A program made the translations under genes and the position numbers. The notes below the pieces were generated by a model. The model did no database searches and had not been told where the DNA came from. It saw nothing but the letters and a program-made list of their open reading frames with translations. From Paramylibacter kogurei (lineage in GTDB: Bacteria; Pseudomonadota; Alphaproteobacteria; Rhodobacterales; Rhodobacteraceae): a DNA stretch of 64,000 nt. Shown here piece after piece: positions 8,344 to 16,397 of the stretch (position 1 is its first letter; every line of letters begins with the position of its first letter). The stretch is from assembly GCF_002742285.1 (NCBI RefSeq), contig NZ_MDGM01000012.1, positions 992,001 to 1,056,000 of the forward strand, given 5' to 3'.

Positions 8344-9069
8344 TCACGGCTGACCATCTGTAAACCAACTATGATTGGTGGCTTTGATTTCTTCGATCAA
8401 AGTCAAAATCCTGCTTAGATGTTTTTTAACAACTTGTGCGACAATCTCCGTATCCTGCGCGGCAATTGCATCAACAATTTCAATATGCTCTTCAAGTGCA
8501 AAACGTTGCGATGTTTCGTTAAGTGATAACATACGGATACGGTCCATATGGGCCTTGCTGTCACGAATTAAATCCCAGACGTAACCAACATCTGCCAGAA
8601 CACAAATTTTTTGATGAAATTCATCGTCTAACTTGTGAAAGGTAACACGATCATTCGCACTTACCGCGGCGCGTTGCAGCTCGATCAAGTCACGCAATTG
8701 TTTGATCCCATCAGGGGTAAGCCGATCACAAGCGGCCTGACAGGTGTGCACCTCTAACGCGATGCGAATGAACCGTGCGCGAAGCACGGATTCTTCTGAA
8801 ATCAGGCTAATCTTTGTGCCGCTTTGCGGACGGATTTCCAAGAAACCCAATTTTGCCAATCTTTTAAATGCCTCGCGCACGGGTTGGCGCGATACGCCCA
8901 TTTTATTGGCGACTTCGGTTTCTGAAATTTTTGTGCTTGGCGGGAGCTCTAATGTCAAAATATGTTTTTGTAATTCATCAAAAACTTGATCTGCCACCGT
9001 TGGAGTAGGGGTATGATGAATGGTTGAAAGCGGCAAAGCGGTTTGTGTTTTATGTGTATTTCCACTCAT
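8344..9069 (-). CDS. FadR-type GntR regulator (FCD domain), probable hexuronate operon regulator
   Basis: This 241-residue regulator has an N-terminal winged helix (ISETEVANKMGVSRQPVREAFKRL, about residues 44-67) and an all-helical FCD effector domain with likely metal ligands in KLDDEFHQKI, EEHIEIV and KKHLSRI. FCD regulators such as UxuR and ExuR control hexuronate genes. It is divergent from uxaC, with the two promoters back to back over a shared inverted repeat (9132-9151), which makes autoregulation and control of uxaC-uxaA likely. The specific effector (fructuronate, tagaturonate or KDG) cannot be read from sequence. Confidence 0.9.
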   Translation of the reverse strand: MSGNTHKTQTALPLSTIHHTPTPTVADQVFDELQKHILTLELPPSTKISETEVANKMGVSRQPVREAFKRLAKLGFLEIRPQSGTKISLISEESVLRARFIRIALEVHTCQAACDRLTPDGIKQLRDLIELQRAAVSANDRVTFHKLDDEFHQKICVLADVGYVWDLIRDSKAHMDRIRMLSLNETSQRFALEEHIEIVDAIAAQDTEIVAQVVKKHLSRILTLIEEIKATNHSWFTDGQP

Positions 9070-9107
9070 CGATTGCTTGGCCTTTTTTTCACTAATTTCG
9101 TATTTTG

Positions 9108-9135
9108 ATTATACAGTAATTCCCGCATCTATCAA
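9108..9135 (-). promoter_or_regulatory. Sigma-70 promoter of the FadR-type GntR gene
   Basis: On the minus strand, -35 TTGATA (9135-9130) and a perfect -10 TATAAT (9113-9108) are 16 bp apart. Transcription would begin near 9101, about 30 nt before the ATG at 9069. Confidence 0.6.
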
Positions 9136-9151
9136 CTGGGTTATTAGTTGA
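9132..9151. promoter_or_regulatory. Candidate operator between divergent gntR and uxaC promoters
   Basis: TCAACT-N8-AGTTGA is a perfect inverted repeat that overlaps the -35 boxes of both divergent promoters. A dimeric FCD regulator bound here would affect both. Assignment to the adjacent regulator is inferred. Confidence 0.45.
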
Positions 9152-9176
9152 CATGATGTTTTTGTCAAACTAGGAT
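9148..9176 (+). promoter_or_regulatory. Sigma-70 promoter of the uxaC operon, with an internal inverted repeat
   Basis: A consensus -35 TTGACA (9148-9153) and -10 TAGGAT (9171-9176) are spaced by 17 bp. The -35 is also the left arm of TTGACA-N9-TGTCAA (9148-9168), a second candidate repressor site filling the promoter spacer. Confidence 0.6.
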
Positions 9177-9229
9177 ATCAGTTACAGATGGGCAAGACCC
9201 GCATTAATGACCGAAAAGGGGACAATGAT

Positions 9230-10633
9230 ATGTTGCTTGATAAAGATCGCTTGTTCCCAACGGATCCTGCCGTGCGAAACTTGGCACGTTCGCTATATGA
9301 CGATATTTGTGACTTGCCGATAATTAGCCCACATGGGCACACCGATCCGCGTTGGTTTGCAGAAAACAAACCCTTTTCTGATCCCGCACAATTGTTGGTC
9401 ACACCAGATCACTACGTGTTTCGCATGCTACATTCCCAAGGCATACCATTAGAAGCAATGGGCGTTCCACGCGAAGATGGGGGCAAAACGGAACAAGACC
9501 CACGCAAAATTTGGCGACTATTTGCGGAAAACTACTATCTGTTTCGCGCTACACCATCGCGTATTTGGGTGGATCACGTATTACAAGAAGTGTTCGGCAT
9601 TTATAAACCATTATCGGCAGAAACAGCCGACGAAATTTACGACCACATCGATAATTGTTTAACACAAGATGCGTTTCGCCCACGTGCCCTGTTCGAACAA
9701 TTTAATATCGAGGCAATTTCCACCACCGAAAGCGCAATTGATGACCTCAAGTGGCACAAATTGATCCAACAAAGCGGGTGGGGCGGCAAAGTAGTGACCG
9801 CATACCGCCCAGATGCGGTAATTGATCCCGAATTTGATGGCTTTGCCGACAATGTGCAAAAACTGGGTGAAATGGCTGGCGAAGATACAACCACTTGGCA
9901 GGGGTATCTGGCTGCACATCGCAATCGCCGTGCGTTTTTCAAATCATTTGGTTCAACCTCATCCGATCACGGGCATCCAACCGCGCGCACCGAAAATTTT
10001 GACCCAAGTGTTGCCGCAAACCTGTTTGACAAAGCGCTGCGTGGCGAATGTTCCGCGGACGAGGCCGATGCATTTCGCGGACATATGTTAACCGAAATGG
10101 CGCGAATGAGCCTTGACGATGGATTGGTGTTACAGATCCACCCAGGGGCCGCTCGCAATCATTCCGATGCCATTTTTACAAAGTTTGGCCGCGACAAAGG
10201 TTACGACATCCCATCGCGCACTGATTATGTAAATGCGTTGAAACCTTTGTTGAATGCGGTGGGTGGAGAACCAGACCTAACAATCATTGTGTTTACACTT
10301 GATGAATCCAGCTACGCACGTGAACTGGCACCACTTGCGGGGGTTTATCCCGCATTAAAACTTGGCCCGCCGTGGTGGTTTCATGACAGTTACGAGGGCA
10401 TGATGCGGTTTCGCGAAATGGCAACGGAAACTGCGGGTTTTTATAACACTGTTGGCTTTAATGACGATACGCGTGCGTTTTGTTCCATACCTGCACGCCA
10501 TGATGTTGCACGCCGAGTTGATAGCGCGTTTTTGGCGACCTTGGTTGCCACTGGGCGACTGGCGGAAAATGACGCACGCGAAGTTTCATATGACCTTGCA
10601 TATCGGCTTGCAAAACAAGCGTACCGGCTCTGA
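9230..10633 (+). CDS. uxaC: Glucuronate isomerase (uronate isomerase)
   Basis: The 467-residue protein matches the usual UxaC length of about 470. This amidohydrolase-superfamily enzyme interconverts D-glucuronate with D-fructuronate and D-galacturonate with D-tagaturonate. Visible hallmarks are the N-terminal metal-binding HxH in ISPHGHTDPRWFAENKPF and the C-terminal region GFNDDTRAFCSIPARHDVARR. The start is ATG 9230, preceded by AAAAGGGG at good spacing; the frame opening at 9188 would add 14 residues with no family counterpart. It is the first gene of the hexuronate operon, 31 nt before kduI. Confidence 0.95.
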   Translation: MLLDKDRLFPTDPAVRNLARSLYDDICDLPIISPHGHTDPRWFAENKPFSDPAQLLVTPDHYVFRMLHSQGIPLEAMGVPREDGGKTEQDPRKIWRLFAENYYLFRATPSRIWVDHVLQEVFGIYKPLSAETADEIYDHIDNCLTQDAFRPRALFEQFNIEAISTTESAIDDLKWHKLIQQSGWGGKVVTAYRPDAVIDPEFDGFADNVQKLGEMAGEDTTTWQGYLAAHRNRRAFFKSFGSTSSDHGHPTARTENFDPSVAANLFDKALRGECSADEADAFRGHMLTEMARMSLDDGLVLQIHPGAARNHSDAIFTKFGRDKGYDIPSRTDYVNALKPLLNAVGGEPDLTIIVFTLDESSYARELAPLAGVYPALKLGPPWWFHDSYEGMMRFREMATETAGFYNTVGFNDDTRAFCSIPARHDVARRVDSAFLATLVATGRLAENDAREVSYDLAYRLAKQAYRL

Positions 10634-10664
10634 CATTCAAATTCACATAAAAAGAGAGATATTC

Positions 10665-11489
10665 ATGCTCAAAACTCAAGTAAGACACGCAATAGATCCC
10701 GCATCGGCCAAATCACTGGACACTGAACAATTACGCGACCATTTCCATGTGGGCGGATTGTTCAAAGAAGGTGAAATCAATTTGGTTTACAGCCATTATG
10801 ATCGCCTTATCCTTGGGTCTGCCGTGCCAAATGGCAAAACACTTGTGCTAGATAATGTCGCGGCCACCGGAACGCCATCAATCCTTGATCGTCGCGAAAT
10901 GGGTATTTTAAACATCGGCGCTACGGGTCAAATCGTTGTGGAGGGGGTTGAACACACGCTTAATAACGGAGAGGTTCTATACATCGGCATGGGCGCAGGC
11001 GCCGTTGAATTTAACGGGGACGGGCGGTTTTATGTGTTATCCGCACCAGCGCATCAAACCTTTCCCACACGCGTGATCAAACCATCCGATGCGCGCCGTG
11101 TTGAAATGGGTGCACGTGAGACCGCCAACGAACGGGTCATCATTCAGTTTTTGCACCCTGATGTGTGCCAAACCTGTCAGCTTTCGATGGGATATACGCA
11201 ATTTGAACAAGGTTCTGTTTGGAATACCATGCCTGCACATCTGCATGATCGACGCATGGAAGCGTATCTTTATTTTGACATTCCTGATGATCAAAGAGTT
11301 TTTCATTTTATGGGTGAACCAACCCAAACCCGCCATATCGTGATGGCAAATGAAGAGGCAGTGATTTCACCGCCTTGGTCAATTCATTCAGGCGCTGGAA
11401 CGTCGTCTTATACATTTTGCTGGGCGATGGCTGGCGATAATATTGATTTCACCGATATGGATATAGTCGCGATGGAGGATTTACGGTGA
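10665..11489 (+). CDS. kduI: 5-keto-4-deoxyuronate isomerase
   Basis: The 274-residue cupin enzyme isomerises 4-deoxy-L-threo-5-hexosulose uronate, the product of unsaturated uronate from pectin or other polyuronides, to 2,5-diketo-3-deoxygluconate. The zinc-site pattern PAHLHDRRMEAYLYF (HxH-x4-E) and a later His in PPWSIHSG match KduI. The start is ATG 10665 after AAAGAGAG. The stop overlaps the GTG start of kduD (GTGA), as expected for paired action. KduI can also help convert hexuronates in Escherichia coli. Confidence 0.94.
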   Translation: MLKTQVRHAIDPASAKSLDTEQLRDHFHVGGLFKEGEINLVYSHYDRLILGSAVPNGKTLVLDNVAATGTPSILDRREMGILNIGATGQIVVEGVEHTLNNGEVLYIGMGAGAVEFNGDGRFYVLSAPAHQTFPTRVIKPSDARRVEMGARETANERVIIQFLHPDVCQTCQLSMGYTQFEQGSVWNTMPAHLHDRRMEAYLYFDIPDDQRVFHFMGEPTQTRHIVMANEEAVISPPWSIHSGAGTSSYTFCWAMAGDNIDFTDMDIVAMEDLR

Positions 11490-12229
11490 GCAATCCATTT
11501 TCATTATCGGATCGCACGGCCTTGGTAACAGGCGCAAATACTGGCATTGGACAGGCAATTGCCATTGGTCTGGCAAACGCTGGTGCCACGGTGGTTTGTG
11601 CCGGGCGACGCGAATGTGGTGAAACCGTTGAACACATCACCAATATGGGCGGCGCTGCGTCATCCATATTGGTGGATTTTTCCGACCCAATGGCGGGGCA
11701 GGATTTATTTCAAAACCAAAACATCGATATTCTTGTGAATAATGCTGGCATCATTCGCCGCAATGATGCGCTTGATTTCACCGAATCCGATTGGGACGAT
11801 GTGATGGATGTGAACCTAAAGGCGTTGTTTTTCACAACCCAAGCATTCGCTAAATCGGTGGTAAATCGCAATGCACAGGGTGCGGTGGTCAACATCGCAT
11901 CGCTTCTGTCATTCCAAGGCGGCATTCGCGTGCCATCCTATACCGCATCAAAACACGGGGTTGCGGGGCTTACTAAATTGCTTGCCAATGAATGGGCGGC
12001 GCAGGGCATAAACGTCAACGCAATTGCTCCTGGATATATCGAAACCAACAACACCACGGATTTGCAAAACGATCCTGTGCGCAACAAAGCAATTCTGGAT
12101 CGTATCCCAGCAGGGCGATGGGGGCAGGCATCTGATATCGCCGGTGCCGCTGTATATCTTTGCAGCCCAGCCGCACGCTATGTGCACGGCGCGGTATTAA
12201 ATGTTGATGGGGGTTGGCTTGCCCGTTGA
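11486..12229 (+). CDS. kduD: 2-deoxy-D-gluconate 3-dehydrogenase / 2-dehydro-3-deoxy-D-gluconate 5-dehydrogenase (SDR)
   Basis: The 247-residue short-chain dehydrogenase has the cofactor motif TGANTGIGQAI (about residues 15-25), NNAGII near 85, and the catalytic Ser-Tyr-Lys with YTASKHG near 152. The C-terminus carries the usual NVDGGW. Length and position directly after kduI support KduD, which reduces 2,5-diketo-3-deoxygluconate to KDG. The GTG start at 11486 overlaps the kduI stop. The gene overlaps the next reading frame by about 29 nt. Confidence 0.9.
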   Translation: MSNPFSLSDRTALVTGANTGIGQAIAIGLANAGATVVCAGRRECGETVEHITNMGGAASSILVDFSDPMAGQDLFQNQNIDILVNNAGIIRRNDALDFTESDWDDVMDVNLKALFFTTQAFAKSVVNRNAQGAVVNIASLLSFQGGIRVPSYTASKHGVAGLTKLLANEWAAQGINVNAIAPGYIETNNTTDLQNDPVRNKAILDRIPAGRWGQASDIAGAAVYLCSPAARYVHGAVLNVDGGWLAR

Positions 12230-13646
12230 TCGTTTAAAACCCGTTGGTGCAACACGTCCTAAAGCGGGCGTGGTTCATCTGGGGTTAGGTGCATTTTTTC
12301 GCGCGTTTGGCTGTGTATATATTGCGGATGCAATGGCGGCCTCTGGTGGGGATTGGGGGGTTGTCGGCGTATCATTACAAAGTTCGCGCACCGCGGATGC
12401 GTTGCGACCACAAGATTGGGCATACACATCCGTGAGCCTTGGCCCAAACGGCGAAGAAACTCGCGTGATCGAGGTTTTGAACAACGTTCTTGTTGCCCCT
12501 GAAAACCCATATGCGGTTTTGAATGCAATGGCGGACCCGAATATCAAAATTGTATCATTGACCGTTACCGAAAAAGGATATTGCCATAATCCTGCAACGG
12601 GTCGGTTAAACATAGCACATCCCGATATCAAACATGATCTGGAAAACGAAACGCCGAAATCCGCCATTGGCTATTTGTTTCGTGCGCTGCAAATTCGAAA
12701 TAACGCGCAAACTCCACCGTTCACGGTTTTAACCTGTGATAATTTGCCAGAAAACGGAAAATTGGTGCGGGGATTGGTGTTGGAATTTGCTGAACTAATT
12801 GACCCAACATTTGCGGATTGGATTAAATCGGAATGTTGTTTTCCATCAACAATGGTGGATCGTATCACACCCGCCACCACAGATGCGGACATTGAACGCG
12901 TGGCAAAGATCACGGGCAAATTTGACGCCGCACCAGTGATGCATGAACCATTTTCGCAATGGGCAATTGAAGATAACTTTGTCGCCAACACCCGCCCAGA
13001 TTTCGCCGCTGCTGGGGCGGAAATGGTGGCAGATGTGACCGCACATGAACATATGAAACTGCGCATGTTAAATGGTACACATTCAGCGCTTGCATATACG
13101 GGATACCTTGCGGGGCACGAAACGATTGCGGATACTATCGCCGATCCCGTTTTTGCAAAATTTGCACGTGCTCTTTGGGCCGAAATTATTCCAACGGTGA
13201 TCGCGCCAAACGGTGTGAACCTTGCCGATTATGCCGACGCTTTGCTTGCGCGTTATCGCAATCCCACAATCCGCCATAAAACGTGGCAAATCGCCATGGA
13301 CGGGAGCCAAAAGCTCCCCCAACGATTATTGGGGACAATCACGGAAAATCTGGAATCTGGTCGCGATAATACCGCGCTATTCCTCGCAGTGGCGGCATGG
13401 ATGCGATATGTATCTGGATCGGACGAACTGGGCCGTGCAATTGATGTGCGCGACCCAATGGCCGCGACATTACATGATGTTTGCCAAATGCACTCGACCC
13501 CGTCGGCAAAGGCAACGGCACTATTATCAATGCGCGAAATTTTCCCACAAACACTGGCTGAAAAATTAAAATCCCCCATTGCCAATGCGGCGGAGCAGAT
13601 TTGGGAACGCGGTGCAAGAAACGCAATTCAAAAGGAGACAACATGA
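12201..13646 (+). CDS. uxuB: Mannitol dehydrogenase family, fructuronate reductase
   Basis: The protein of about 480 residues has the polyol-dehydrogenase pattern: N-terminal GVVHLGLGAFFRAF nucleotide-binding segment, VSLTVTEKGYC, and the catalytic Lys/Asn/His region HMKLRMLNGTHSALAYTGYL. It reduces D-fructuronate to D-mannonate with NADH; the family also includes tagaturonate reductase (UxaB) and mannitol dehydrogenase. The adjacent uxuA favours UxuB. No other reductase of this type is in the window although uxaA is present, so it may serve both branches. Start choice is uncertain: ATG 12201 or 12207 or TTG 12219, all inside kduD and none with a strong Shine-Dalgarno. The stop overlaps the uxuA ATG. 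Confidence 0.88.
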   Translation: MLMGVGLPVDRLKPVGATRPKAGVVHLGLGAFFRAFGCVYIADAMAASGGDWGVVGVSLQSSRTADALRPQDWAYTSVSLGPNGEETRVIEVLNNVLVAPENPYAVLNAMADPNIKIVSLTVTEKGYCHNPATGRLNIAHPDIKHDLENETPKSAIGYLFRALQIRNNAQTPPFTVLTCDNLPENGKLVRGLVLEFAELIDPTFADWIKSECCFPSTMVDRITPATTDADIERVAKITGKFDAAPVMHEPFSQWAIEDNFVANTRPDFAAAGAEMVADVTAHEHMKLRMLNGTHSALAYTGYLAGHETIADTIADPVFAKFARALWAEIIPTVIAPNGVNLADYADALLARYRNPTIRHKTWQIAMDGSQKLPQRLLGTITENLESGRDNTALFLAVAAWMRYVSGSDELGRAIDVRDPMAATLHDVCQMHSTPSAKATALLSMREIFPQTLAEKLKSPIANAAEQIWERGARNAIQKETT

Positions 13647-14815
13647 TCGAATGCTGGCGTTGGTATGGTGAATATGATCTGATTTCATTGTCAGAGATCG
13701 CACAAACTGGTGCGCGTGGAATCGTAAGCGCATTACACAATATCCCTTACGGCGAGGTATGGCCAAATGATCAAATCCAAGCGCGAAATGATCAGTTCAA
13801 GAGCGCTGGCTTTCATTGGGCAGTGGTCGAAAGTTTACCCGTGCATGAACGGATTAAACGCGGTGACGGTGATCTGAGCACCTTGTTTTCCAATTATCGC
13901 CAATCAATTGTGAACCTTGCCGATCACGGTGTAAAAACGATTTGCTATAATTTTATGCCGCTATTGGATTGGACGCGCACTGATTTAACTGCACCCGTTT
14001 TGGGCGGTGGAACATGTCTTCGGTTTGACGCGGTGAAAATGGCGGCATTTGAAATTCATATGCTGGCGCGAAAAAACGCCGAAGCGGATTATGATGAAAG
14101 CGTGGTCATTGCTGCAAAACATTGGTTTGATCGATCAAGCCAATCTGATCAGGATGAATTGCTTGACGCAATTATGGCGGGCATGCCAGGTGCATTTGAT
14201 CGTTACGATGTTGCAGGGCTTAATGATGCCTTGGCGCAATATCAGGGAATTGATCGCAACGTTTTGCGCCAAAATTACAAACGTTTTCTGGACGAGGTGG
14301 TGCCAACCGCCGCGGAAAACGGTGTTAAACTTTGCGTGCATCCAGATGATCCGCCGCGAGATATCCTTGGGCTCCCACGTATTGTTTCAACTGCTGAGGA
14401 TTTGGAATGGATCATGAAGGCTCATGACAATCCTGCCAATGGCGTAACGCTTTGTTCAGGTTCATTGGGTGCAAACCCGCAAAATAACATTCCAAAAATT
14501 GCCGCAAATGTTGCTGATCGCATTCATTTTGCCCATCTGCGTAATGTGCGCAGCGAACCAAACGGATCATTCGAAGAAGCGCCGCATTTGGACGGCGACA
14601 CCGATATGATCGCATTGATCAAAGTGTTGCTTGATGAACAATCGCGCCGGCGTGAAATGGGCCGTAGCGATTATCAAATCCCGTTCAGACCAGATCATGG
14701 CCATCATATTCTTTCTGATGCTGATCGCGAATATATCCCTGGGTATCCGCTTGTTGGGCGGTTACGTGGATTGGCCGAATTACGCGGTGTAATGCGCGCG
14801 TTGTCACATGTCTGA
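13643..14815 (+). CDS. uxuA: Mannonate dehydratase
   Basis: The 390-residue TIM-barrel enzyme dehydrates D-mannonate to 2-keto-3-deoxy-D-gluconate. Family signatures include ECWRWYGEYDLISL and IVSALHNIPYGEVWP at the N-terminus, ICYNFMPLLDWTRTDL, the metal-site region LCVHPDDPPRDILGLPRI, and IHFAHLRNV, then FRPDHGHHI near the C-terminus. Length is close to the 394 of E. coli. ATG 13643 overlaps the uxuB stop, with AAGGAGA upstream. The stop is overlapped by the uxaA start. Confidence 0.95.
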   Translation: MIECWRWYGEYDLISLSEIAQTGARGIVSALHNIPYGEVWPNDQIQARNDQFKSAGFHWAVVESLPVHERIKRGDGDLSTLFSNYRQSIVNLADHGVKTICYNFMPLLDWTRTDLTAPVLGGGTCLRFDAVKMAAFEIHMLARKNAEADYDESVVIAAKHWFDRSSQSDQDELLDAIMAGMPGAFDRYDVAGLNDALAQYQGIDRNVLRQNYKRFLDEVVPTAAENGVKLCVHPDDPPRDILGLPRIVSTAEDLEWIMKAHDNPANGVTLCSGSLGANPQNNIPKIAANVADRIHFAHLRNVRSEPNGSFEEAPHLDGDTDMIALIKVLLDEQSRRREMGRSDYQIPFRPDHGHHILSDADREYIPGYPLVGRLRGLAELRGVMRALSHV

Positions 14816-16331
14816 CCCAATCCTGTTACACCCAAACGATAATGTGGTGGTATTAACCACGCGTGGTAATATCGGAGATGACCCGCTAAATTGCGGCAAC
14901 ACATTACAAAACATTATTCCAACTGGGCACAAAATCGCACGCTGTGATATCCCAAAAGGGGAACACATATTAAAATTTGGGCAATTCATCGCGATTGCAA
15001 CCCAAGATATCGCAACTGGGCAACATGTGCATGTGCATAACTGTCAGTTTGCGCAAACTGCGCAAGATTATGAAATTGGTGCGGATTTAGACATCGCAAA
15101 CGCCGCGGTGCCAGCGCCAACCGGTGCTACGTTTAATGGATATGCACGTGCAGACGGGCAGGTGGGTACGCGCAATTATATCGCGCTTATCGCCACGGTG
15201 AATTGTTCCGCAACCGTCATTCGAAAGGCCGCATTTGAACTGGAATCCAGCGGTATGTTGGATCGTTATGAAAATGTGGATGGTGTTGTGGCATTTGCAC
15301 ATGGTTCTGGATGCGGCATGGCATCGGATGGGCGCGGGTTTGATATTCTTGATCGCGTGTTGTGGGGCCATGCAACGCATCCAAATGTCGGGGCAACAAT
15401 TTTTGTCGGATTGGGGTGCGAGGTTATGCAAATCGCACGCATGCAAACGAAATTTGGCAAAACTGGCGGCGAACGGTTTCGGGCATTAACGATCCAAGAA
15501 TCTGGTGGTACACGCACAACCATTGACCAAATCAAGGCACATGTTTGCGAAATTTTGCCCGATGTGAACACGGCAAAGCGCAGCAAACAATCCATGTCTA
15601 AACTGCGCGTTGCATTGCAATGCGGCGGATCAGACGGGTTTTCATCAATCACAGCCAACCCAGCATTGGGCATCGCCAGCGATTTAATCGTTGCAGAGGG
15701 CGGGGCGGCAATTCTTTCCGAAACGCCCGAAATTTATGGCGCGGAACAGTTATTTTTGCGCCGCGCAGCGTCCAATGATGTTGCGCAACAATTGATTTCG
15801 CAAATCAAATGGTGGGAAACCTATGCCGCGCAAAATGGCGGCTCGATGGACAATAACCCAAGCCCTGGGAACAAACAGGGCGGGATTACTACAATTCTTG
15901 AAAAATCACTGGGCGCCGCGGCCAAAGCTGGATCAACACCGTTAACTGCTGTCTATGATTATGCCGAAAAAATCAGCGGTGCTGGTTTTGTGTTTATGGA
16001 CACACCTGGATATGATCCCGTATCCGTCACAGGCCAAATCGCAGGTGGTGCACAGATTGTGGTGTTTACCACGGGGCGGGGATCGGCATTTGGATCTAAA
16101 CCTGCACCAACAATTAAGTTGGCAACCTCTGATCGTTTATTTGCACAAATGCATGACGATATGGATTTGAACGCAGGAGATGTCATTTCAAATGGCGTGA
16201 GCATTCACGACAAAGGACGTGAAATTTTTGACGCAATCCGTGCAACTGCGTCAGGTCAATTAACCAAGTCAGAAATGCTGGGATTAGGCGATAATGAATT
16301 CGTTCCTTGGCCAATAGGTGCCGTGATGTGA
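14808..16331 (+). CDS. uxaA: Altronate dehydratase
   Basis: The 507-residue protein has an N-terminal SAF-like domain (about residues 1-90) and the large C-terminal dehydratase domain with NCSATV, HGSGCGMASDGRGF and VGLGCEV, matching the full-length UxaA arrangement. It dehydrates D-altronate to KDG and closes the galacturonate branch. Conserved cysteines in NCSATV, GSGCG and GLGCE could hold the iron the family needs. It overlaps uxuA by 8 nt and is the last gene of the operon. The KDG kinase and aldolase that would follow are not in the window. Confidence 0.93.
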   Translation: MSDPILLHPNDNVVVLTTRGNIGDDPLNCGNTLQNIIPTGHKIARCDIPKGEHILKFGQFIAIATQDIATGQHVHVHNCQFAQTAQDYEIGADLDIANAAVPAPTGATFNGYARADGQVGTRNYIALIATVNCSATVIRKAAFELESSGMLDRYENVDGVVAFAHGSGCGMASDGRGFDILDRVLWGHATHPNVGATIFVGLGCEVMQIARMQTKFGKTGGERFRALTIQESGGTRTTIDQIKAHVCEILPDVNTAKRSKQSMSKLRVALQCGGSDGFSSITANPALGIASDLIVAEGGAAILSETPEIYGAEQLFLRRAASNDVAQQLISQIKWWETYAAQNGGSMDNNPSPGNKQGGITTILEKSLGAAAKAGSTPLTAVYDYAEKISGAGFVFMDTPGYDPVSVTGQIAGGAQIVVFTTGRGSAFGSKPAPTIKLATSDRLFAQMHDDMDLNAGDVISNGVSIHDKGREIFDAIRATASGQLTKSEMLGLGDNEFVPWPIGAVM

Positions 16332-16397
16332 AGCAGTTATATCAGGCATGCAATAATCCCATAATACATATTATGTTAATTTAATAGATACTAAAAC

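Noticed and set aside
12671..13066. Minus-strand frames inside uxuB
   Set aside because: Antisense to a well-supported dehydrogenase with overlapping neighbours; no motifs.
16332..16397. Weak hairpin CATAAT-ACAT-ATTATG between uxaA and the ThDP gene
   Set aside because: Only A-T pairs at the ends and a poor T-run; too weak to call a terminator.
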